Source: JALZMG01 sp963844175
GTDB lineage: Bacteria; Actinomycetota; Acidimicrobiia; Acidimicrobiales; Ilumatobacteraceae
Length of the DNA: 64,000 bases
Reading direction: 5' to 3'
Assembly (NCBI GenBank): GCA_963844175.1
Contig: CAWJNE010000021.1
Coordinates: forward strand, 1-64,000
The notes under the pieces are model-generated. The model saw only the letters and a program-made list of their open reading frames with translations. It had not been told where the DNA came from and did not search any database. The first letter of the stretch is position 1, and every line of letters begins with the position of its first letter. Of the stretch, positions 42,321 to 49,017 are shown in pieces. Both the position numbers and the translations under genes were made by a program.

Positions 42321-43496
42321 TCACCGGTCGATGTCACCGAGGATGAAGTAGAGGCTGGCCAGGATCGTGATGATGTCGGGCACGTAGACGCCGCGCAGCA
42401 GCCACGGCGTGATCGACACGTTGTTGAAGCTCGCCGAGCGGATCTTGACCCGGAACGGGCCGAGGTCCCCCTTCGACACGACGTAGTAGCCCATCTCGCC
42501 GAGCGGGTTCTCCGTCGACACCCACGCTTCGCCCTCGGGCACCTTGATGATCCGCGGCACCTTGGCCAGGATCGGCCCGGACGGCACGCCGTCGATGATC
42601 TGGTCGACCATCTTCGTCGACTCCCGCGTCTCCTGCAGGCGCACCCAGCAGCGGGCGAAGCTGTCGCCGTCCGGGTGCGTCCAGACCCGCCAGTCGAGCT
42701 GGTCCCAGGCCAACGGCAACACCTGGTCGCGGCGGAGGTCCCAGTCGACGCCGCTGGCCCGCAGGTTGGCCCCTGACAGCCCGTATTGGAGCGCGACCTC
42801 GCGGGGGATGATGCCGACGCCACGAGTGCGGGCCTGGAAGATCTCGCCGCCGATGAGGAGGTCTTCGATCTCGTCGCAGTACGTCCGGATCTTCTTCATG
42901 ACGGCGCGGGTCTCGTCGATGAAGCCCTTCGGCAGGTCCTCCTTGAGGCCGCCGATGCGGTCGAAGTTGGGGTGGAACCGGCCCCCGGTGGCGCCCTCGA
43001 TCAGGTTCAGCACGTGCTCGCGGTCGCGGAAGGCGAAGAAGGCCGGGGTGACCGCGCCGAGCTGCACACCGAGGTCGCCCAGGAACAACACGATGTTGGC
43101 GATGCGGGACAGCTCGAACAGCAGGGTGCGCAGCCACTGGGCGCGCGGCGGCGCCTCGATCTCCATCAGCTTCTCGGCGGCGAGGATGAACGGAACCTCG
43201 TTGGCGAAGCTGCCCAGCCAGTCGATGCGGTTGACCAGCGTGGTGATCTGCGGGTACGTGCGGACCTCGGTCAGCTTCTCGTAGCCGCGGTGCATGTAGC
43301 CGCACCCCGGCTCGGCCCACACCACTTGCTCGCCGTCGAGGCGGACGATGATCCGCAGCGTGCCGTGCGTGGCGGGGTGCTGGGGGCCGATGTTGAGGGT
43401 CATGCCCTCGGTCTCGAGCTCGACGTTGAGCCGCGCGTCGGCGGCCTGCCCGGCGATGTACGCCAGCTGCTCGCGGCGGCTGAGGACGTCGGTCAC
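42321..43496 (-). CDS. nuoD: Complex I subunit NuoD (copy 1)
   Basis: The 49-kDa-type subunit lining the quinone pocket, 391 residues. Conserved segments are NIGPQHPATHGTLRI with the quinone-site His, PGCGYMHRGYEKL, and RGVGIIPREVALQYGLSGAN. The C-terminus has the family's ILGDIDR ending. The GTG start at 43496 overlaps the nuoC stop. It is the likely target if the operon's MidA-type methyltransferase works as NDUFAF7 does. Confidence 0.95.
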   Translation of the reverse strand: MTDVLSRREQLAYIAGQAADARLNVELETEGMTLNIGPQHPATHGTLRIIVRLDGEQVVWAEPGCGYMHRGYEKLTEVRTYPQITTLVNRIDWLGSFANEVPFILAAEKLMEIEAPPRAQWLRTLLFELSRIANIVLFLGDLGVQLGAVTPAFFAFRDREHVLNLIEGATGGRFHPNFDRIGGLKEDLPKGFIDETRAVMKKIRTYCDEIEDLLIGGEIFQARTRGVGIIPREVALQYGLSGANLRASGVDWDLRRDQVLPLAWDQLDWRVWTHPDGDSFARCWVRLQETRESTKMVDQIIDGVPSGPILAKVPRIIKVPEGEAWVSTENPLGEMGYYVVSKGDLGPFRVKIRSASFNNVSITPWLLRGVYVPDIITILASLYFILGDIDR

Positions 43497-44440
43497 GACG
43501 ACTGATCCTCTCCTGACGCCGTGTCATCCTCACTGCGGTCGGGGGCCGAAGCGGTCAATGTCCCGTCCACGGTGTCGGTGGCGGGCGCGGGGTCCGCGTC
43601 GGGGTTGGTCGCCGTGTCCAGCTCCGGTTCGCTCGAGTCCGGCGCCTCCTCGACGCTGTGCTCGAGCGCCGCCTCCTCGGCCACGTCCTCGGCCGGCGGG
43701 ACGCCGAGGCCACCGGCCGCCTGCTCGGGCGTCGGGTTGTCGGGAGCCACCTCGCCCGCCACCTCGTCCTGCGGCGGCTCCTCTTCGGCCGGCATGGGTT
43801 CGACATCGACGATGCCGGGCCACGGCTTGACCATCCGGGCCAGCAGCGGGAAGTCCTTGCGCAGCGGGTAGCCCTCGAACTCCATCGGGAGGTACATGTT
43901 GCGGAGGTCGGGATGGCCGGCGAAGGAGATGCCGAACATCTCGTGGGTCTCCCGCTCGTGCCAGTTGGCACCGGCGTAGACGGCGAACCACGAGTCGACC
44001 GTCATCGTGTCCTCCGGGACGTCGACCTTCAGCGTGAAGCCCACGTGGCGGCGCGTGTCGGTCAGCCGGGCGAAGACCTGGAAGCGGGTGTCGCCGCCGG
44101 TCACGCCCTGCACGATGGCGGTCGAGCGCTCGGGCGGCGGCTGCGTCGGGTCGTCCTCCCCGCGGCCGTACGGCGACGGCATCCAATCCAGCGCCGACAA
44201 GAAGCAGAAGTAGTCGAAGCCGAGCGCCAGCGCGGCCTCACCAGCGGCTCGCCACGCCGGGGTGGCCACCCGGACCCACAGGTCGTCGTTCGGCCGCAGG
44301 ACGGTGTCGACCAGCGACTCGCCGAGGCGACGACGCAACTCGTCGACGATGCCCTCGCGCAGCCCGTCGCCGGGCAACGCCTTGGGCTCGGCCTCGGTCT
44401 CCGCCGAGGAATCGGTCGTGGTGTCACTCAATCGGACCAC
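43493..44440 (-). CDS. nuoC: Complex I subunit NuoC (copy 1) with long acidic tail
   Basis: The 30-kDa-type subunit. The core (about residues 30-210) contains WHERETHEMFGISFAGHPDL and FEGYPLRKDFPLL. About 100 further residues form a Glu/Asp/Pro-rich, low-complexity tail with no counterpart in typical NuoC. The GTG start at 44440 overlaps the nuoB end by 17 bases; nuoD follows with a GTGA overlap. Confidence 0.93.
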   Translation of the reverse strand: MVRLSDTTTDSSAETEAEPKALPGDGLREGIVDELRRRLGESLVDTVLRPNDDLWVRVATPAWRAAGEAALALGFDYFCFLSALDWMPSPYGRGEDDPTQPPPERSTAIVQGVTGGDTRFQVFARLTDTRRHVGFTLKVDVPEDTMTVDSWFAVYAGANWHERETHEMFGISFAGHPDLRNMYLPMEFEGYPLRKDFPLLARMVKPWPGIVDVEPMPAEEEPPQDEVAGEVAPDNPTPEQAAGGLGVPPAEDVAEEAALEHSVEEAPDSSEPELDTATNPDADPAPATDTVDGTLTASAPDRSEDDTASGEDQSS

Positions 44441-44942
44441 CGCCGACGACGGCCGGCTCGCGGCGCGGGATGACCTCGGCGACCTCGCCTCGCCACTTGG
44501 CCACGACGTCCTCGTCCTTGATCCGCTGCTGCAGCAGGACGATGCCCTCGAGCAGCGCTTCGGGCCGCGGCGGGCATCCGGGGACGTAGATGTCGACGGG
44601 GATGATCTGGTCGACGCCCTTGGTCACGGAGTAGCTGTCCCAGTACGGGCCGCCGCAGTTGGCGCAGCTGCCCATCGAGATGACGTACTTGGGCTCGGGC
44701 ATCTGGTCGTACAGGCGCAGGACGGCGGGCGCCATCTTGTCCGTCACCGTGCCGGAGACCACCACGAGGTCGGCCTGGCGGGGGCTGGCCGGCAGCGGGA
44801 TGACGCCGAGGCGCATCACGTCGTAGCGCGGCGAAGCGAACGCCGCGCCCATCTCGATGGCGCAGCAGGCGAGCCCCCACTGGTAGACCCACATCGAGTA
44901 GGAGCGACCGAGGTTCATCAGCTTGGTGATGGCACTCGGCAT
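44424..44942 (-). CDS. nuoB: Complex I subunit NuoB (copy 1)
   Basis: PSST-type subunit binding cluster N2, the last electron carrier before quinone; 172 residues from the ATG at 44942. The four ligands are visible: the adjacent pair in WGLACCAIEMG, SMGSCANCGGPYWDSYS and YVPGCPPRPE. The basic quinone-site segment SPRQADLVVVSGTVTDKMAP is present. It starts 14 bases after nuoA. Confidence 0.96.
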   Translation of the reverse strand: MPSAITKLMNLGRSYSMWVYQWGLACCAIEMGAAFASPRYDVMRLGVIPLPASPRQADLVVVSGTVTDKMAPAVLRLYDQMPEPKYVISMGSCANCGGPYWDSYSVTKGVDQIIPVDIYVPGCPPRPEALLEGIVLLQQRIKDEDVVAKWRGEVAEVIPRREPAVVGGGPIE

Positions 44943-44956
44943 GCGGCCGCGGTCGA

Positions 44957-45328
44957 CTAGACCCACCGCAGCAGACCCCGCTTCCACGCGTACAGCAGTC
45001 CGTCGAGCAGCAGCACGATGAACACGAGCATCACGACGAGGCCGAAGGCGCCGTAGCGCTCGATCGACGCCGCCCACGGGAAGATGAACACCGCCTCGAC
45101 GTCGAAGATGACGAAGAGCAGGGCGAACACGTAGTACCGGATCTGGCTCTGCGACCATCCGATCCCGACGGGGTCGACGCCGCTCTCGTAGGCGATGAGC
45201 TTGGAGGGGTTGGGGCGGCTCGGCCGGATGATCGACGCGACGCCGAGCAGCAGACCGCCGAGCAGGATTGCGGCGAGGCCGAGCCACACCACGGTCAGGT
45301 AGTCCCGGAGGAAGGCCGACATCGGCAT
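44957..45328 (-). CDS. nuoA: Complex I subunit NuoA (copy 1)
   Basis: A 123-residue, three-helix membrane subunit and first gene of operon 1. The conserved loop KLIAYESGVDPVG carries Glu and Asp where many homologues have YECG; the usual Cys is replaced by Ser. VIFDVEAVFIFPWA is typical. Confidence 0.94.
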   Translation of the reverse strand: MPMSAFLRDYLTVVWLGLAAILLGGLLLGVASIIRPSRPNPSKLIAYESGVDPVGIGWSQSQIRYYVFALLFVIFDVEAVFIFPWAASIERYGAFGLVVMLVFIVLLLDGLLYAWKRGLLRWV

Positions 45329-45386
45329 CGGACGCTACCAAGCCGGCCGTGACCGCCCCCCAACGACGAGCGGCCCATTCCCGCTG

Positions 45387-46049
45387 CTACTGGTCGGTCA
45401 GGAACCAGTCGACGAGGCCGGCGGCGCGGTCCCGGCTGTCCGTGGTGTTGGCCCGGGTCTCGGCGAGCAGGGCGACCGGGTCGCGACCCCGCGCCCGCAG
45501 CTGCTCGGAGCCGCCGTCGGCCAGCCAGCGGGTGACCATGCTGTCGGTCGCCTCGGGGTGGAATTGGGTGGCGAGCACCCGTTTGGTGCGTACGAGCTGC
45601 GGCCCGACGGGTGTCCGGGCCAGCTCGGCGAAGCCCTCCGGGACCGTGAACACGTCGTCGTGCCACTCCATCCATCGTCCGGTGGCGGGGACGCCGGCAT
45701 CGACGTCGACATCGAACCAGCCGATCTCCGGGGTCGGCGTGCGGGTGACGGCGCCACCCAGGGCGTGGGACAGGACCTGGGCGCCGAAGCAGATGGCGAT
45801 CAGCGGGCAGCCGGCGGCCACGACCCGGCGCACGAGCGCCGCCTCTGCCTCGATCAAGGCGGCGATCTCGGGCCGGTACACGTTCCACTCGGAGCCGAGG
45901 GTGAGCACGAGATCGACACCGTCGAGGCCGGGCCAGTCGCCGGGTGCCTCCCGGTGCAGCTCAGTGAAGGCGTAGCCGTGCTGGCGGAGGCGGTGACCGA
46001 CGAACCCCGAGTCGAGGTCGGCGGCGTTCCCGACGACGAGCGCACGCAC
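45387..46049 (-). CDS. Class I glutamine amidotransferase (GMP synthase-like)
   Basis: A 220-residue stand-alone glutaminase-fold protein. The nucleophile elbow is PLIAICFGAQVLSHAL, and the His-x-Glu pair is in VLATQFHPEATDSMV. Such free-standing members often act on gamma-glutamyl amines or peptides rather than GMP; YfeJ/PuuD-like activities are possible. Start taken as the GTG at 46049. It is divergent from the threonine dehydratase gene 40 bases away. Confidence 0.82.
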   Translation of the reverse strand: MRALVVGNAADLDSGFVGHRLRQHGYAFTELHREAPGDWPGLDGVDLVLTLGSEWNVYRPEIAALIEAEAALVRRVVAAGCPLIAICFGAQVLSHALGGAVTRTPTPEIGWFDVDVDAGVPATGRWMEWHDDVFTVPEGFAELARTPVGPQLVRTKRVLATQFHPEATDSMVTRWLADGGSEQLRARGRDPVALLAETRANTTDSRDRAAGLVDWFLTDQ

Positions 46050-46088
46050 GCCGCCACGGTACCGACCCCCCAGTAGCGTCGCTGCGGC

Positions 46089-47303
46089 ATGGGCGTCCGC
46101 ACGACGGTCTCGCTGGAGGACATCGTCGCGGCCCGAGCGATCAGCTCGGCGGTGGCCAAGCACACGCCCGTCCTGACGTCGCCGGCCCTGTCCGAGCAGA
46201 CCGGGCACGACATCGTCCTCAAAGCCGAGAACCTGCAGCGGACCGGCGCGTTCAAGCTGCGCGGGGCGATCAACAAGGTGGCATCGCTCGGCGCCGCCGC
46301 AGCCAACGGGGTGACGGCCGGCAGCGCCGGGAACCACGCACTGGCGCTCGCCTTCGCCGCCCGTCACTTCGGCGTCCCGTGCAGCATCTTCGTGCCCGTC
46401 GGCGCGCCGATCACCAAGGTCGAGGCGTGCCGGGCGTACGGCGCTGAAGTCGTCGAGCGCGGCGCCTCGCTCGACGAGGCCGTCGCCGCGGCACGGGCGG
46501 TGGCCGTCGAGCGAGGGCTGCAGTTCTGCCACCCGTTCGACGATCCGGTCGTCGTCGCCGGGCAGGGCACGCTCGGACTCGAGCTCGTCGAGGATCTCGC
46601 CGACCTGGCGTGCGTCGTCATCCCGCTCGGCGGCGGCGGGCTGGCGGCAGGGACGGCCATCGCCGTGAAGCAGCAGCGACCCGACGTCCGGGTGATCGGC
46701 GTGCAGGCCGCGTTGTGCGCTCCATACGCCGGTGGGGCGTCGCCCACCGGGCCGGTGGCGACGCTGGCCGACGGGATCGCCGTCAAGCGACCCGGCCACG
46801 TCACCGGCCCGCTGGTCGAACAGTGGCTCGACGCCGTCGTCGCCGTGGACGAGGACGCCATCGCCGACGCCATGGTGCTGCTGATGGACCGGGCCAAGCT
46901 CTTCGTCGAGGGGGCCGGCGCGGTCGGCGTCGCTGCTGTCCAGGCCGGCGCGGTCGACCTACCGGCGCACGGCACCACGTGCATCGTGCTGTCCGGCGGC
47001 AACGTCGACCTCGGCGTCGTGCCGAGCCTGATCCGCCGTCACGAGACCGACTCCGGGCGGCGGCTCGTCGTCACGGCGACCATCGACGACCGTCCCGGCA
47101 GCCTGGCCCGCTGGTTGGGCGCCTTCGCCGGGGCAGGCGCCAACCTGCTGGAGGTGGACCACCTCCGCGAGGGCGTCGACCTGCACGTGCGCGAGACCGG
47201 CGTGCACGCCACGTTCGAGGTGCGCGGGCCGGATCACGCCCGCACCGTGCTGGCTGCGGTGCGGTCCGCCGGCTTCGACGAGCTCGAGGTCCATCGCTCC
47301 TGA
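46089..47303 (+). CDS. ilvA: Threonine dehydratase with ACT domain
   Basis: Deaminates threonine to 2-oxobutyrate, 404 residues. The PLP lysine is in RTGAFKLRGAINK, the phosphate-binding loop is IPLGGGGLAAGTAIAV, and AGSAGNHALALAFAA matches the substrate loop. The final about 75 residues form a single ACT domain (VTATIDDRPGSLARWLGAFA). This length with one ACT domain fits the shorter catabolic/biosynthetic class found in actinobacteria, so TdcB-like is an alternative name. Confidence 0.9.
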   Translation: MGVRTTVSLEDIVAARAISSAVAKHTPVLTSPALSEQTGHDIVLKAENLQRTGAFKLRGAINKVASLGAAAANGVTAGSAGNHALALAFAARHFGVPCSIFVPVGAPITKVEACRAYGAEVVERGASLDEAVAAARAVAVERGLQFCHPFDDPVVVAGQGTLGLELVEDLADLACVVIPLGGGGLAAGTAIAVKQQRPDVRVIGVQAALCAPYAGGASPTGPVATLADGIAVKRPGHVTGPLVEQWLDAVVAVDEDAIADAMVLLMDRAKLFVEGAGAVGVAAVQAGAVDLPAHGTTCIVLSGGNVDLGVVPSLIRRHETDSGRRLVVTATIDDRPGSLARWLGAFAGAGANLLEVDHLREGVDLHVRETGVHATFEVRGPDHARTVLAAVRSAGFDELEVHRS

Positions 47304-47335
47304 CGGCCGCTTCGGCCCCCGCCGGCGCGTGTCTA

Positions 47336-47351
47336 CCTACTGGTCGGTAGG
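47336..47351. promoter_or_regulatory. Candidate operator upstream of the desaturase
   Basis: CCTACTGGTCGGTAGG has arms CCTAC and GTAGG around TGGTCG, ending 8 bases before the ATG. The TAC-N6-GTA shape resembles TetR-class operators that control lipid genes; no regulator gene is adjacent. Confidence 0.4.
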
Positions 47352-47359
47352 CTGGTCCG

Positions 47360-48277
47360 ATGCGTGAGGCTGACCTGCTCCGGGAGCTGGAACCGACCGT
47401 CGAGCGGTTGTACGACCGCCACCTCGAGACGACGAAGGAGTGGTTCCCCCACGAACACGTGCCCTACGGGCGGGGGCGCGACGTCCACCCGGACCAGGCG
47501 TGGCGCGAGGAGGACGCCGACCTCGCCGGTGCCACGATCGACGACGCCGTGCGCAGCTCGCTGGTCGTCAACCTGCTGACCGAGGACAACCTGCCGTACT
47601 ACTTCCGCACGATCGAGCGGATGTTCGGACGCGACGGCGCCTGGGGCACCTGGGCCCGGCGGTGGACCGCCGAGGAGGGCCGCCACTCGATGGCCATCTA
47701 CGGCTACCTGATGGTCACCCGCGCCGTCGACCCCGTGCACCTCGAGCGGTCGCGCATGTCGCAGGTCTCGGGCGGTCTGATCCCCGAGCCGAGCTCTGTC
47801 GGTGACGGCTTCGTGTACCTCACGCTGCAGGAGCTGGCCACCCGCATCGCCCACCGCAACACGGGCCGGATGATCGGTGACGAGGCCGGCTACGCCGTGA
47901 TGATGCGCGTCGCCGCCGACGAGAACCTCCACTACCTCTTCTATCGCGACCTCGCGTCCGCGGCGCTGGCCCTCGACCCGAGCACGATGGTCAAGGCGAT
48001 CGAGCGCCAGGTCGTCGGCTTCGAGATGCCCGGTGGCGGCATCCCCGGCTTCGCCGAGCACGCCCGCGCCATCGCCAAGTCGGGGATCTACGACCTGGCC
48101 ATCCACCACGACCAGATCCTCGTCCCGGTCGTCATGCGGCACTGGGACGTCGAGCACCTGACCGGTCTCGACGACGAGGCCGAGCGGGCCCGGGACCGCC
48201 TGCTGGCGCGCATGGCCAAGAGCGAGCGCGTCGCCCGCCGCGTCGCCGACCGCAAGCGCGAGCTGGTCCCCGCCTGA
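47360..48277 (+). CDS. Acyl-ACP desaturase (ferritin-like di-iron)
   Basis: A 305-residue soluble fatty-acid desaturase type 2, related to mycobacterial DesA1/DesA2. The di-iron ligands lie in NLLTEDNLPYYF, RRWTAEEGRHSMAIYGYL with EEGRH, and VAADENLHYLFYRDL with DENLH. It would introduce a double bond into acyl-ACP and needs a ferredoxin-type donor. The ATG lies 8 bases after a palindrome, so mRNA may be leaderless and repressor controlled. Confidence 0.9.
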   Translation: MREADLLRELEPTVERLYDRHLETTKEWFPHEHVPYGRGRDVHPDQAWREEDADLAGATIDDAVRSSLVVNLLTEDNLPYYFRTIERMFGRDGAWGTWARRWTAEEGRHSMAIYGYLMVTRAVDPVHLERSRMSQVSGGLIPEPSSVGDGFVYLTLQELATRIAHRNTGRMIGDEAGYAVMMRVAADENLHYLFYRDLASAALALDPSTMVKAIERQVVGFEMPGGGIPGFAEHARAIAKSGIYDLAIHHDQILVPVVMRHWDVEHLTGLDDEAERARDRLLARMAKSERVARRVADRKRELVPA

Positions 48278-48363
48278 CCCATCCGAGGGTTTGCGTCATC
48301 CGAGGGCTACGTGCGGGAAGGCCCCTCGGGAAACCCTCGGATGCAGGAAACCCTCGGATGGGT
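48277..48363. repeat. Large imperfect hairpin built from CATCCGAGGG units
   Basis: The left arm ACCCATCCGAGGGTTT (48277-48292) is the exact reverse complement of AAACCCTCGGATGGGT (48348-48363). A second unit, CATCCGAGGG (48297-48306) and CCCTCGGATG (48334-48343), extends the pairing inward. It begins at the last base of the desaturase gene and could terminate its transcript. Confidence 0.8.
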
Positions 48364-48420
48364 TGGGGTGGGGACGCGACATGATGGCGCCCATGACGAC
48401 GTGCTTCGTGATGGTCCGCC

Positions 48421-48930
48421 GTGTCCGCGTCGCGGACTCGTCCCGCACGGTGGGGTTGGCATCGGCTTGATCCGGCCGTCGCCCGCCGTGTCGTCGCCGA
48501 CGCCGGCATCCGTCGCGGCGATCTCGTCGTCGACCTCGGGGCCGGCACCGGCGCGCTGACGCAGGCGCTGGTCGACGTCGGCGCGCACGTCGTCGCCGTC
48601 GAGCGCCACCCGCGCCGGGTCGAGCACCTCGCCGTCCGGTTCGCCGACCACCGCGTCACCGTCGTCGAGGCCGACCTGCGTTCGCTGCGCCTGCCCCGCC
48701 GGCCCTTCCGGGTCGTCGCCAATCCGCCCTGGTCCATCGCCGAGGAGGTCCGCGCTGCGCTGCTGCGATCGTCACCCCTCGTCCGGGCCGACCTCGTGCT
48801 GCCCAGGTGGCTCGTGCACCGCTGGGCCGACCGGGACCCGCGGATCCGGGTCAACGGCTCGATCCGCGCCGAGTCGTTCACCCCGCACGCGCCGACCGGG
48901 GCCGCCGTCGCGGTCATCAGCCGACGCTGA
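48421..48930 (+). CDS. Short rRNA adenine N6-methyltransferase-like protein
   Basis: A 169-residue protein of the Erm/KsgA fold. Motif I is VVDLGAGTGALTQALVDVGA, motif II ends VAVERHP, and the catalytic motif IV is VVANPPWS, where Erm/KsgA proteins have NPPF/Y. The C-terminal helical domain of about 70-90 residues found in functional Erm and KsgA proteins is absent, with the frame ending in SRR. Start taken as the GTG at 48421; a stop lies three codons upstream. It could be a minimal methyltransferase or a truncated gene. Confidence 0.72.
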   Translation: MSASRTRPARWGWHRLDPAVARRVVADAGIRRGDLVVDLGAGTGALTQALVDVGAHVVAVERHPRRVEHLAVRFADHRVTVVEADLRSLRLPRRPFRVVANPPWSIAEEVRAALLRSSPLVRADLVLPRWLVHRWADRDPRIRVNGSIRAESFTPHAPTGAAVAVISRR

Positions 48931-49017
48931 TCGGATCTGGGTGCGCCGCGTTCTCGGATCCGGGACTGAGCGCGCCCGGGTCGCCGATTGGGACGGACCG
49001 CGCCCAGATCGGTGGGG

